Assembly (NCBI GenBank): GCA_937957915.1
Contig: CALGNZ010000092.1
Span: 1 to 42,262, forward strand
Source: an uncultured Granulosicoccaceae bacterium
GTDB lineage: Bacteria; Pseudomonadota; Gammaproteobacteria; Granulosicoccales; Granulosicoccaceae
Direction of reading: 5' to 3'
Length of the DNA stretch: 42,262 nucleotides
Under the pieces are notes generated by a model. The model did no database searches. It was not told where the DNA came from and was given only the letters and a program-made list of their open reading frames with translations. The stretch's first letter is position 1. The number at the start of each line of letters is the position of its first letter. Shown piece after piece: positions 19,019 to 27,290 of the stretch. A program made the translations under genes and the position numbers.

Positions 19019-20857
19019 ATGTGTGGAATTATTGCAGCGTATGCGCAAAGAAATGTAACGCCTATCCTGCTGGAAGGCCTGCACCGCATGGAATACCGGG
19101 GATACGACTCTGCCGGTATATCAGTACTTGATAAGGACTATCAAATTCAGCGCACGCGTGCACTTGGTAAGGTTGCCGTGCTTGGTGCAAAGCTTGAAAA
19201 ATCTCCAATGGACAGTGGTATTGGAATTGCGCACACGCGCTGGGCTACGCATGGCCAGCCATCTGAGGCAAATGCCCATCCACACAATTCCAACAATCAG
19301 TTTTCTGTGGTACACAACGGCATTATTGAAAATCATGAATCCCTGCGCACCGATCTAAAATCCGCCGGCTATGAATTTGGTTCGGAGACGGATACCGAGG
19401 TAATCGTACATCTGCTGCACAGCGAAGTTAAAAAGGCGGGTGACTACATTGAAGGGGTAAAGAATACCGTCGCACAACTCGACGGCGCTTATGCCATCGC
19501 CATATTGAATACAGATATGCCTGATCGACTGGTTGCTGTTCGCAAAGGCAGTCCATTGCTGGTTGGGCTTGGCGTTGGTGAATTCTTCCTCGCGTCTGAC
19601 ACAGCAGCACTGATACCTGTCACGCAGGAATTTATCTATCTCGAAGATGGCGATCTGGTTGATATTTGCGAAGGCAAACTGAAAATAGAAGATGAATCCG
19701 GTACCGAAGTAAAACGCCCGGTAAAGACATCAACTCTGACACTGGGTTCGGTCGACAAGGGTCCCTATAAGCACTATATGCTGAAAGAGATCTACGAACA
19801 GCCCAACGCAGTTCGCGCCACTTTGCAAGACCGGATCACGGATCATCAGTTGCTGCTAAATGGCTTTGGTGATCTGGATATTAACCTGCTGCGCCGCGTA
19901 CAGGCGATCCACATAGTTGCCTGCGGCACCAGCTACCATGCCGGAATGACAGCGAAGTACTGGTTTGAAGAGTATACAAAAACGCCCTGTTCGGTTGAAA
20001 TAGCGAGTGAGTATCGCTACCGCTATGTGGCCGTGCCTGAGAACACCCTGTATATCACTCTGTCTCAGTCTGGTGAAACTGCTGATTCTCTGGCAGCACT
20101 TGAGGAAGTCAAAAAGGGTGACAACTACCTTGGCACACTGGCTATCTGCAATGTGCCAGAGAGCACACTGACTCGCGAAGCTGATGCCACGCTGTTAACC
20201 AAGGCAGGCCCGGAAATCGGTGTAGCATCGACCAAGGCGTTCACCACTCAGTTGGTTGCTCTGCAACTGGTGGCGCTGACGCTGGCGAAGGCCAAGGAAA
20301 CGCAAACCGAAGAGCAGCGCAGTGAAATTATCAGAGCGATGCATCAGAGCCCGATCACAATGGAACGATTGCTAATGCTCGATCGAACCATCGAACATCT
20401 GGCGGAGCAGTTTGTAGAGAAAGATCATGCAATCTTTTTGGGTCGTGGTCCAATGTTTCCAATTGCACTGGAAGGCGCTTTGAAACTTAAGGAAATCTCC
20501 TACATTCACGCTGAGGGATACCCGGCCGGTGAGTTGAAACACGGTCCGCTGGCCCTGGTTGATAACGAGGTCCCGGTTGTGGCCATAGCGCCCAACGACA
20601 GTTTGCTCGAAAAACTCAAATCGAACCTCGAGGAAGTACGAACACGTGGTGGTCAGTTATATGTAATGACTGAAGAAGACACCGACATCGCACCCACTGA
20701 AGGTTTAACACTGGTGAAAATACCTGGTTGTCCGGAAGCTGTAGCACCGTTGCTGTTAACGGTTCCACTGCAGTTGCTTTCCTATCATGTTGCAGTAATG
20801 CGAGGAACGGATGTGGATCAGCCAAGAAACCTCGCCAAGAGCGTTACCGTAGAGTAG
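19019..20857 (+). CDS. glmS: Glutamine-fructose-6-phosphate aminotransferase (isomerising)
   Basis: Enzyme of 612 residues making glucosamine-6-phosphate from fructose-6-phosphate and glutamine, the entry step of the pathway finished by GlmU. The catalytic cysteine is Cys2 (MCGIIAAYAQRN), exposed after removal of the first Met. The class II glutaminase domain covers about 1-225, with THTRWATHG-like HTRWATHGQPSEANAHPH and the HNGIIEN loop. Two SIS sugar-isomerase domains follow: CGTSYHAG and SQSGETADS in the first, GRGPMFPIALEGALKLKEISY in the second. The C-terminus PRNLAKSVTVE is the conserved tail. It overlaps no other gene and ends just before a strong terminator. No glmS ribozyme is possible in the 4-base gap upstream. 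Confidence 0.98.
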   Translation: MCGIIAAYAQRNVTPILLEGLHRMEYRGYDSAGISVLDKDYQIQRTRALGKVAVLGAKLEKSPMDSGIGIAHTRWATHGQPSEANAHPHNSNNQFSVVHNGIIENHESLRTDLKSAGYEFGSETDTEVIVHLLHSEVKKAGDYIEGVKNTVAQLDGAYAIAILNTDMPDRLVAVRKGSPLLVGLGVGEFFLASDTAALIPVTQEFIYLEDGDLVDICEGKLKIEDESGTEVKRPVKTSTLTLGSVDKGPYKHYMLKEIYEQPNAVRATLQDRITDHQLLLNGFGDLDINLLRRVQAIHIVACGTSYHAGMTAKYWFEEYTKTPCSVEIASEYRYRYVAVPENTLYITLSQSGETADSLAALEEVKKGDNYLGTLAICNVPESTLTREADATLLTKAGPEIGVASTKAFTTQLVALQLVALTLAKAKETQTEEQRSEIIRAMHQSPITMERLLMLDRTIEHLAEQFVEKDHAIFLGRGPMFPIALEGALKLKEISYIHAEGYPAGELKHGPLALVDNEVPVVAIAPNDSLLEKLKSNLEEVRTRGGQLYVMTEEDTDIAPTEGLTLVKIPGCPEAVAPLLLTVPLQLLSYHVAVMRGTDVDQPRNLAKSVTVE

Positions 20858-20908
20858 GTGACCGATGAACTGGCGCATTCATTAGCCAGGCCTGTGTGTT
20901 AAAACAAA

Positions 20909-20933
20909 ATGCCCGCTAATGCGGGCATTTTTT
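20909..20933 (+). terminator. Strong terminator after glmU-glmS
   Basis: ATGCCCGC (20909-20916), TAAT loop, GCGGGCAT (20921-20928), followed by a run of T through 20933. The A-rich bases before the stem pair with the T-run, so it may work in both directions. Confidence 0.93.
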
Positions 20934-21022
20934 GTTGCCTGTCAGTACGTTTGCACTGAACAGATGCCCACGTTCAACGTGTAGAATGAAGTTGCCCGTT
21001 CCTTAATACACAATGTGTAACT

Positions 21023-21880
21023 ATGACTAAACACTGCCGCTCGGCGCTGTATGTGCCAGCAATTAATACTCGTGCCCTGGAAAAATCTCGGTCAATACAT
21101 TCAGACGCGGTTGTCTACGATCTCGAAGATTCAGTCGCCCACGGCCAGAAAGAACTGGCACGGCAGCAATTGCTTGAGGCATTTTCCGCTCCGCGAATTG
21201 AGGACAAGCTCAGTCTGATACGATGTAATCCGATTGGTAGTGCTGAGTACCTGCTCGATCTCGAGACCGTTCGTGATTGCAACCCCGACGCGTTGCTGCT
21301 CCCCAAAGTTTCCTCTGTAAACGAGGTGGACATCTTTGAGAAAGATGCAATCGTAGCCGCTTTACCGCTTGGGGTTAACACCTGGTTTATGATTGAAACA
21401 GCCGCTGGCATTGCGGATCTGGATGGAATCGTGAACGCCGGATTGAGCACCAGGTGGCCGCTCACAGGCTTGGTTATCGGGCATAATGATCTTTCGCTCG
21501 AGACCGGAGTCTCACTGGGTAATGATCGACAATATCTGATTCCCTGGTTGATGCAGGTCATTCTTTGTGCGAAGAAAAACAACCTGCTGATACTCGACAG
21601 TGTATGGAATGATTTCAAGGATGAAGGCGGCTTTGAGCGCGAGGCAGAGCAGGGTAAGTTAATGGGCTTTAATGGTAAGTCACTGATCCATCCCGTTCAG
21701 GTCGAAGCCGCTAACCGGTTGTTTGCGCCTTCTGCCGCAGAAATAGCTGAAGCGCAGGAAATCATTGCAGCTTTCGCCGATCCGGCCAATGAAAATTCCG
21801 GCGTTATCAATCTCAACGGCAGGATGGTTGAGCGTCTGCATTTGCAGCAGGCTCATCGGACACTGGCAAAGCAAAAATAG
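21023..21880 (+). CDS. HpcH/HpaI aldolase, CitE-like CoA-ester lyase
   Basis: Cytoplasmic enzyme of 285 residues, the usual length for CitE-like lyases. It begins with SALYVPAINTRALEKSRSI and VVYDLEDSVA, the family's first strand and the DLEDSV metal/substrate motif. MIETAAGIADLDGI carries the conserved glutamate of the magnesium site, and GFNGKSLIHPVQVEAAN is the conserved KxxIHP block. Relatives cleave malyl-CoA, methylmalyl-CoA or citramalyl-CoA, giving glyoxylate or pyruvate plus an acyl-CoA. With no CoA-transferase or mesaconyl-CoA gene beside it, the exact substrate stays open. It lies downstream of the glmS terminator and seems to be transcribed alone; the ribosome binding site is weak. 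Confidence 0.9.
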   Translation: MTKHCRSALYVPAINTRALEKSRSIHSDAVVYDLEDSVAHGQKELARQQLLEAFSAPRIEDKLSLIRCNPIGSAEYLLDLETVRDCNPDALLLPKVSSVNEVDIFEKDAIVAALPLGVNTWFMIETAAGIADLDGIVNAGLSTRWPLTGLVIGHNDLSLETGVSLGNDRQYLIPWLMQVILCAKKNNLLILDSVWNDFKDEGGFEREAEQGKLMGFNGKSLIHPVQVEAANRLFAPSAAEIAEAQEIIAAFADPANENSGVINLNGRMVERLHLQQAHRTLAKQK

Positions 21881-21893
21881 TCTCCCGCCCCGT

Positions 21894-21928
21894 ACGGCAG
21901 ACTGGAGCGGTGCACGGCAAACTGGAGC
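21894..21928 (+). repeat. Short imperfect tandem repeat
   Basis: ACGGCAGACTGGAGC (21894-21908) and ACGGCAAACTGGAGC (21914-21928) differ at one base and lie 20 bases apart, just after the CitE-like stop codon. The function is unknown and may be none. Confidence 0.6.
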
Positions 21929-22044
21929 AATGGTAACGCTGCCCTGTTTCGTCATAATTGCTCAGAGAATTGGCTTTTTCTGACCTTCCACCCGCACAAC
22001 GGTATCCTACACTACATACACTGTCCCACTTCAGAGTGTATGAA

Positions 22045-22146
22045 ATGAAAAAGCCGTCTAATTCGACTGAAACGCTTCTTCGAGTGCAGGTGTTGGGTGC
22101 TTGCCTGGTGCTGGCAGCTGCGTATTCGATGATTCCTGTGACCTGA
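22045..22146 (+). CDS. Possible 33-residue membrane peptide
   Basis: The frame starts MKKPSNSTETLLRVQV and continues as one hydrophobic helix (LGACLVLAAAYSMI). A positively charged start followed by a single helix is typical of small membrane proteins, but there is no clear ribosome binding site and no known family. It could be chance. Confidence 0.25.
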   Translation: MKKPSNSTETLLRVQVLGACLVLAAAYSMIPVT

Positions 22147-22344
22147 GAAAGTAGATAATCACGACGAAGGAGATTCTGCGATGCCGCCCGGGTCTCCATT
22201 GTGTTAGCGAAGAGCAAGCTTATCTCCGGATTCCCATGCTATGAGATAGGCCGGGTTATACTTACAGAGTCCCTGTGCCGGAATGCGGGTCTCTGGCGGT
22301 CAACCTCATTGAAGTGCCTTAACTATTGGTAAATCTGTAAATTG

Positions 22345-22848
22345 GTGAACTCAAAACTCGTTTCAATTTTGTTGGTGCTGATGGCTGTGGTAACCATTGG
22401 TTGCAGCGCCAATCCGCCGGTCACCTCTACGATTACCGGTACGGTTTCCAAAGTACACGATGGTGACTCCATTCATATCACCCCGACAGGTGAAAAACGA
22501 GTTGTGATTCGTTTGGCTGGAATTGACGCCCCGGAGCTGGCGCAGCCCTTTGGCATTGCCTCCCGCGATACATTGCGTTCTCTGATACTAAAAAAGCGAG
22601 CAGAGGCAAGCTGCCATAAAACGGATCGCTATCAGCGCAAGGTTTGTGTAGTGATCTACAACGGTGTTGATGTCAATCTGCAGATGATAAGCAGCGGAAT
22701 GGCCTGGCACTACAAGCAATATGAAAAAGAACAGAGTCGGCAGCAACGCAGAGAATACGCGCGCGCCGAGCGTAAGGCTCGCGACAGCAAGTCAGGTTTG
22801 TGGAGTGGCAAAAGCGTGGAACCTTGGATCTTTCGCAGAGTTAACTGA
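22345..22848 (+). CDS. Thermonuclease-family (SNase-like) lipoprotein
   Basis: Exported nuclease of 167 residues. The start is GTG at 22345 or the adjoining TTG at 22342; both give a classical lipoprotein signal (LVSILLVLMAVVTIGC) with Cys20. The SNase fold follows, with the catalytic set in place by family alignment: D41 in VHDGDSI, R56 in VIRLAG, D61 and E64 in GIDAPE, and R98 in DRYQRKVCV. C-terminal features are NLQMISSGMAWHY and KSGLWSG, as in other SNase domains. It would hydrolyse DNA or RNA in the periplasm or at the outer membrane with calcium as cofactor. The 3' end is convergent with the next lipoprotein gene. Start choice is uncertain because no good ribosome binding site is visible. 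Confidence 0.9.
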   Translation: MNSKLVSILLVLMAVVTIGCSANPPVTSTITGTVSKVHDGDSIHITPTGEKRVVIRLAGIDAPELAQPFGIASRDTLRSLILKKRAEASCHKTDRYQRKVCVVIYNGVDVNLQMISSGMAWHYKQYEKEQSRQQRREYARAERKARDSKSGLWSGKSVEPWIFRRVN

Positions 22849-22898
22849 ATGCTTCGGGCTGTCCGGCCCTGGCGCAATAAAGAACAATAGAAATACCG

Positions 22899-23633
22899 TT
22901 AATCCAGTTGGTTGACCGGAAACTCCAGAATAGGTGTTGTGACATTGTCTGCTCTAACCCGGGCGAGTATACGTTGAGTTCTATCAGTTGTTGCGTTTTC
23001 CATATTTTTAAACAGTGCGTAGCCTTCTGTAATACCGTGGAACATATCAATCGAGAGAATGCTGATTCTTGAGTCTGGTGATGTGGTCAGGCCGAACCCC
23101 GGAATCGACAAGCCGTAACTGTCGTAATCGGTGCCAATCGAATTGAAGAATACATCCACCTCGTATTGTGCTGGCTCATTGTGGTGGGCAAATTCGACCT
23201 GGAATTTTCGTTCCAGTTGATATCGAATTAATTGAGTAGCGTAGCCGAGCAGCGCGTGATCTTTTAGAAAATGAACATTCAATGCTATTTTTTGGCCGGT
23301 CAATGATTGCATTTCTGATTGCTGCATAAGATCACGGACAAACTTTTCCAGGCTGTATGTCACCAGCCTTTGTGCGGTTGATCCAGGGACAGTGTCGCTT
23401 AGTTGACGGGTTGAACAACTGCTCAATACACTCAGCATCACTAACGCTGCCACCATCCTTGCTGTGAAACGCCGAGCTACCGGGCGTTTTACAACCGGGC
23501 CAGGGTGTTTAAGTAAATCCCGAACTGATGACCTTTGCTGAACTAGAACATTTGGCAATTTGACTGTTCCCTGACGAAACATCTGATCTGTTGGTGACTG
23601 CTGCGGGTTTCTGCGACAGTGTTCTGCAAGCAT
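22899..23633 (-). CDS. Unrecognised lipoprotein
   Basis: The longest frame is given (244 codons from the ATG at 23633), but the true start is probably later. A lipobox, MLSVLSSC, puts the lipidated Cys at codon 73 (near 23417). Candidate starts nearer to it are a TTG at 23555, with AGGGA upstream, and an ATG at 23456 that would give 185 residues. The mature part is about 170 residues. It has a helical segment (TAQRLVTYSLEKFVRDLMQQSEM), alternating beta-type sequence (GQKIALNVHFLKD, AQYEVDVFFNSIGTDYDSYGLSIPGF) and an end in FPVNQLD. I do not recognise a family. It is likely attached to a periplasmic membrane face and is convergent with the nuclease lipoprotein. Confidence 0.65.
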   Translation of the reverse strand: MLAEHCRRNPQQSPTDQMFRQGTVKLPNVLVQQRSSVRDLLKHPGPVVKRPVARRFTARMVAALVMLSVLSSCSTRQLSDTVPGSTAQRLVTYSLEKFVRDLMQQSEMQSLTGQKIALNVHFLKDHALLGYATQLIRYQLERKFQVEFAHHNEPAQYEVDVFFNSIGTDYDSYGLSIPGFGLTTSPDSRISILSIDMFHGITEGYALFKNMENATTDRTQRILARVRADNVTTPILEFPVNQLD

Positions 23634-23978
23634 TGCCAGCTTTGTCAGTGGCTTGGTGCATTTGGCAGGAAAAATATTGCGCTACCCCACAGGTACTCGA
23701 TTAAACCGGATTCGACAACCGTGCCAAGTGTTCATGTGGTGTGCGTTTTGTCTCCATATTGCATTACCACAGAGGGCGGATGTTGTGCGTTGTTGTGGCA
23801 ATTGGTGCGGTACCGGCATTGTGTGGAGTACCAATGAACTGTCGTGCTCGCAGGTATTGGTAACCTCGCTGATAAAAACAGTACAGCGCTGCGGTGATCA
23901 GTTTTTGCGCAGTTATCTGTAATTGTGAAAACCTGGCAAATAGTGGATACATGTTCTTTTTAACGCGTGGTCGGTTCG
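23634..23978. other. Divergent intergenic region, no supported gene
   Basis: This 345-base stretch separates the minus-strand lipoprotein and the plus-strand XRE regulator and should hold both promoters. Plus-strand frames at 23619-23837 and 23653-23922 are rich in Cys and Trp and have no ribosome binding site, so I reject them. TTGTGA near 23924 and ATACAT near 23948 are a weak promoter candidate for the regulator. Confidence 0.4.
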
Positions 23979-24728
23979 ATGGCAGAAACAGCAGCAATAA
24001 TTGACACTGTTAAACAGCAACTGAAAGCTCAGCAAAAAACTTATCAGGATGTGGCTGATGCGTTGCATCTGACTGAAGCGTCTATCAAACAAATGTTCTC
24101 ATCCAACAGGCTTAGTCTGGATCGGCTGGATACCATATGCACATCAGTGTTGGGTATGGAGATCTCGGACCTGATTCAACTGATGTCTGACCAGTCAATA
24201 GCTGTCAGCGAGCTGTCCGAATCACAGGAAAGAGGGCTGGTAGCCGACGAGAGATTACTACTGGTTGCAGTTCTTGTGATGAACAACTGGTCGATGTCCG
24301 AAATCATCGACCATTTTGATATGCAGGAAGCAGAGTGCAGACAGCATCTGAGTGCGCTTGAGAAACTGAAACTAATCAAAGTTGGCCCCACGCGGGTGAA
24401 GTTGCTGATTGATCAAAATTTTAACTGGATAAGTAACGGTCCGATTGAACGGTTTTATCAGAGGTTTATTCAGAGTGATTTTCTTGACGGGAATTTCTCC
24501 GAGCCAGGTGAAAAACGTGTATTCAGAACGGGTAACCTGTCGATGCGGTCAAGTATGGAGTTGTGTCATCGAATCGATAGACTGGTTGCCGAATTTGTTG
24601 AATGTAATCGTGAGGACAGTCAACTTGAGATCGGGGATCGCCGAGGCTGCAGTCTTATTGTGGCGATGCGCCCGTGGCTGATGCCTGGTTTCGCCGCGAT
24701 GAAAAGAACCGGGGAAGCCGGTAAGTAA
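23979..24728 (+). CDS. XRE-type helix-turn-helix regulator with second winged-helix-like region
   Basis: Cytoplasmic protein of 249 residues. The ATG at 23979 is chosen over the upstream GTG at 23967. The N-terminal 70 residues form a Cro/C1-type helix-turn-helix (TYQDVADALHLTEASIKQMFSSNRLSLDRLDTIC). After a linker, a second region looks like a winged helix: LLLVAVLVMNNWSMSEIIDHFDMQEAECRQHLSALEKLKLIKVGP. It is followed by KLLIDQNFNWISNGPIERFYQRF, a pattern I associate with a widespread but poorly studied group of proteobacterial XRE proteins. The ligand and targets are unknown. It ends only 20 bases from the convergent allH gene, so a regulatory link to the ureide cluster is possible but not shown. 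Confidence 0.85.
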   Translation: MAETAAIIDTVKQQLKAQQKTYQDVADALHLTEASIKQMFSSNRLSLDRLDTICTSVLGMEISDLIQLMSDQSIAVSELSESQERGLVADERLLLVAVLVMNNWSMSEIIDHFDMQEAECRQHLSALEKLKLIKVGPTRVKLLIDQNFNWISNGPIERFYQRFIQSDFLDGNFSEPGEKRVFRTGNLSMRSSMELCHRIDRLVAEFVECNREDSQLEIGDRRGCSLIVAMRPWLMPGFAAMKRTGEAGK

Positions 24729-24748
24729 ATTGTGTTGTTGTGGCACTG

Positions 24749-25735
24749 TTATAGTGGCCAGAGTTGCTGATGCCGAGCCGCTAGTAAAACGCCCTGCATT
24801 GCATGGTAACCAGAACTGTGTCCATAACTGCATAGTGCGGTTGCAGCACTCTGTATTTGTTCGTGTTTGCGGCTGTGCCTGCTGTTATTGAATTTGTACT
24901 CGAGTTGGTTACCATCCCGTGTGCCAACACAATCGATTAACTGATGTAGTGGTGCTATTCCACTTCCTGAACACGCCGCTAACAGATGTGCAGCGCTAAT
25001 GTCACTGGTGGTATCCAGTCGATCAGTAACTTCTGCTACCAGTAAGTCCAGAGCGGGCATTTTCCAGGCACGCATCGCCAGTAGTACACCAACCACAATA
25101 TCATCGCCAGCCGGTGTTAGTCCGTCGCCACATCCCAACAGATGATCGGGAAAATGTATTGCGGGTTGCCCGCCCTGGTTTTGATAATGATCAAGCCATT
25201 GCTGCAATTGTTTTACTGCATTGATCAATTGCTCGTTGATCATCTCATTGATACGGTGTTGCACCTGAGGCTGAGGCGTGTTGATTTCAAGAAACCGGGC
25301 CAGCAGCGCAACACTCTGAGGATCTGGAACAGCGGATTGCTGCAGGGGAGTCGGCAGCCAGATTTTAGCTCTGGATAAATCAAGCTCAATATTGCCTATG
25401 CTCACCAGCTGTTGATCGCAGGACCATTCGTCACCGACGGTCACATGCGTAATATCATTCAAGGTGGTGCGTACATTTAGCGGACCACGCTCCAATTCTG
25501 CCTGTCCGATACAACACAATAACGCAGGCTGGCTAACCGCACGAGCTGACGGCTGGCCGGTGAATGATTGCCTTGCGTTGTTGCCGGTAGTTATCGGTGG
25601 AGCGGGTGTGAGTGTGCCGGTTTTCCTGAGGTAGAAAGTCCGCTGAAAAACTGCGTGCACAATACCCGTCGATGGTGTGCACAGTAAATCGAGCGCAATT
25701 TTGCCAGCGATGATTACCTGAGCCTTATGACCCAT
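24749..25735 (-). CDS. allH: DUF2877 protein, oxamate carbamoyltransferase subunit AllH
   Basis: Protein of 328 residues with the DUF2877 hallmark GCGDGLTPAGDDIVVGVLLAMRAW near residues 200-225. DUF2877 (E. coli YlbF) is now known as AllH, one of three subunits of the oxamic transcarbamylase AllFGH. That enzyme phosphorolyses oxalurate to oxamate and carbamoyl phosphate. Here it is last in an operon with the other two subunits, 49 bases after allF. The N-terminal 100 residues are less conserved and form a beta-rich region; the C-terminal half is helical. No signal peptide is present. The assignment rests on the domain motif plus gene order and is strong. Confidence 0.9.
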   Translation of the reverse strand: MGHKAQVIIAGKIALDLLCTPSTGIVHAVFQRTFYLRKTGTLTPAPPITTGNNARQSFTGQPSARAVSQPALLCCIGQAELERGPLNVRTTLNDITHVTVGDEWSCDQQLVSIGNIELDLSRAKIWLPTPLQQSAVPDPQSVALLARFLEINTPQPQVQHRINEMINEQLINAVKQLQQWLDHYQNQGGQPAIHFPDHLLGCGDGLTPAGDDIVVGVLLAMRAWKMPALDLLVAEVTDRLDTTSDISAAHLLAACSGSGIAPLHQLIDCVGTRDGNQLEYKFNNSRHSRKHEQIQSAATALCSYGHSSGYHAMQGVLLAARHQQLWPL

Positions 25736-25784
25736 GCACTAAAACTTGCGCTGTTGGAATTGCCATGGCTATTAATTGCCAGTG

Positions 25785-27290
25785 TTATCTGGGCTCGAGT
25801 ATCAGCGCGCAGAGTTCTGCAGCTTCGCTGTTGCTGTTGCAAACAATAACCCCTGCCGCTTCCAGGGCAGCGCGCTGGCGCTGGTAGTCTTGCGGGTCTT
25901 TGTCGGTTCCGCAGACAGATGCCACTACCAGCGGTTTGTTGGCTTCTGCTGCTGTCAGGGCAGATACGACTTCAGCCGCCGGGTCTTCATGAGCACCAAA
26001 GCCCAGTACCAGATCAAGCAGTATTACTGCGACATTTTTATCGTTTACAGCCTGTTGTAGCAGTGGCGTGCGCACAGCAGGCTCAATCATTGGATGTGGT
26101 CTGCCGACGGTGTATTCGTCAGCACCAAGATCAATCAGTTGATATTGTGCCGTGCTGTCGAGGCCTTCTTTACTGGTATTTGACGAACAACTTAACCCGG
26201 CACGGCCCAGTATTAGCAATGCTTCTGTGCACAGGGTGCCGCCGGTATACAGGCCGACTAAAGACTGAGCTCCGGTCGGTATTGTCAGTTCCGAAGCCAG
26301 GTTGTGCAGATCCGGGGTGGTGTTTGTTTCAGTCGGATCGGCGGCGTTTGCTGACTGCCGGTGTGTCAGTTCGGCGGCTTCACGCAGGGTTTGAGTGCAG
26401 CTGATACCGTCTGGTATTTGACTGGCACTGAGCCCGAATACACAGGCGATTACCGGTTTGCCACATGCCGCCAGCTTGTCAAATATTGCTTTGGCCGTCG
26501 CCTCTCCGGGGGGTTTTGATATCAGCACGATCTGCTCGACTTCATCGTCGTTTGCCAACAGATCAATGGCACTAAGGGTGGAAATTCCACCAATTGAATC
26601 GCTGAGGTCACGGCCCCCAACACCAATGCCATGCTTAATGCCGCCACCGGCGCGATGCAACAACACACTGAATTCCTGTAAGCCGGTACCGGAGGCGGCA
26701 ATAACGCCGGTTGATCCTTTGTTAACGGCATTGGCAAAGGCCAGCGGTACACCGTTGATATAGGCGGTTCCACAGTCAGGGCCCATCACCAGAAGATCGA
26801 GGTCACGGGCGCGTTGTTTTAACTCCAGCTCACGCTCCAGCGGTACGTTGTCACTGAATATCATGACGTTTAAACCGAGGTCGAGCGCGCTGTTTGCCTC
26901 AATGCCTGCATATTCGCCCGGGGTTGAGATCAAAGTAAGGTTTGCATCAGGATTGGATGCGTGCGAGCCGCGTAAGGTACGAGCTCGGTGCTCTGTTGCC
27001 TTGCCAGCCGCGCTGTTGCCTTTCATCGCTTTTTCGGCATGCGCCAATGCGCGGTTAGTACTGGCTTTGCGATCTGCCCGAATGGCGATGACGAGGTCAT
27101 TGGGACCTGCCTCCTCGCCGGCTGAGTCGAGGATGTCTGCATCGCGCATAATTTGCAGGTTGCTGGGTGTGCCAATCATGAGCACGGCTTCTTCGATACC
27201 ACTCAGTGCAGACAGCTCAGCCGACAGGCGCATCAGCGCCACAGAGTCGAGATAAAAACCTTTGCGTACTTCGTTTAATAACACGCTCAT
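25785..27290 (-). CDS. allF: FdrA-family protein, oxamate carbamoyltransferase subunit AllF
   Basis: Protein of 501 residues related to succinyl-CoA synthetase subunits but without a CoA role here. The start ATG at 27290 overlaps the allG stop by four bases (ATGA), so translation is coupled. The N-terminal part has EVRKGFYLDSVALMRLSAEL, which is typical of FdrA. A CoA-ligase-like Rossmann domain follows: LDLLVMGPDCGTAYINGVPL, then GSTGVIAASGTGLQEFSVLL and GIGVGGRDLSDSIGG. A ligase-like C-terminal domain has VAVILLDLVLGFGAHEDPA. FdrA (E. coli allF) works with AllG and AllH in splitting oxalurate. All the motifs seen are those of the family and nothing appears broken. Confidence 0.92.
   Translation of the reverse strand: MSVLLNEVRKGFYLDSVALMRLSAELSALSGIEEAVLMIGTPSNLQIMRDADILDSAGEEAGPNDLVIAIRADRKASTNRALAHAEKAMKGNSAAGKATEHRARTLRGSHASNPDANLTLISTPGEYAGIEANSALDLGLNVMIFSDNVPLERELELKQRARDLDLLVMGPDCGTAYINGVPLAFANAVNKGSTGVIAASGTGLQEFSVLLHRAGGGIKHGIGVGGRDLSDSIGGISTLSAIDLLANDDEVEQIVLISKPPGEATAKAIFDKLAACGKPVIACVFGLSASQIPDGISCTQTLREAAELTHRQSANAADPTETNTTPDLHNLASELTIPTGAQSLVGLYTGGTLCTEALLILGRAGLSCSSNTSKEGLDSTAQYQLIDLGADEYTVGRPHPMIEPAVRTPLLQQAVNDKNVAVILLDLVLGFGAHEDPAAEVVSALTAAEANKPLVVASVCGTDKDPQDYQRQRAALEAAGVIVCNSNSEAAELCALILEPR

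Larger units (their letters stand above)
21881..22344 (+). other. Intergenic region upstream of the nuclease gene
   Basis: This 464-base stretch holds the short repeat at 21894-21928 and a possible 33-codon membrane peptide at 22045. A tiny frame also begins with ATG at 22181, after GGAG at 22169-22172, and ends after eight codons (MPPGSPLC). I see no clear terminator for the lyase gene and no clear promoter for the nuclease. Confidence 0.4.

Noticed and set aside
18990..19030. glmS ribozyme
   Set aside because: Only four bases separate glmU and glmS, and the ribozyme is typical of Firmicutes, so there is no room or expectation for it.
23619..23922. Two overlapping plus-strand frames of 72 and 89 codons
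   Set aside because: They are rich in Cys and Trp, lie in an evident promoter region, have no ribosome binding sites and overlap each other in different frames.
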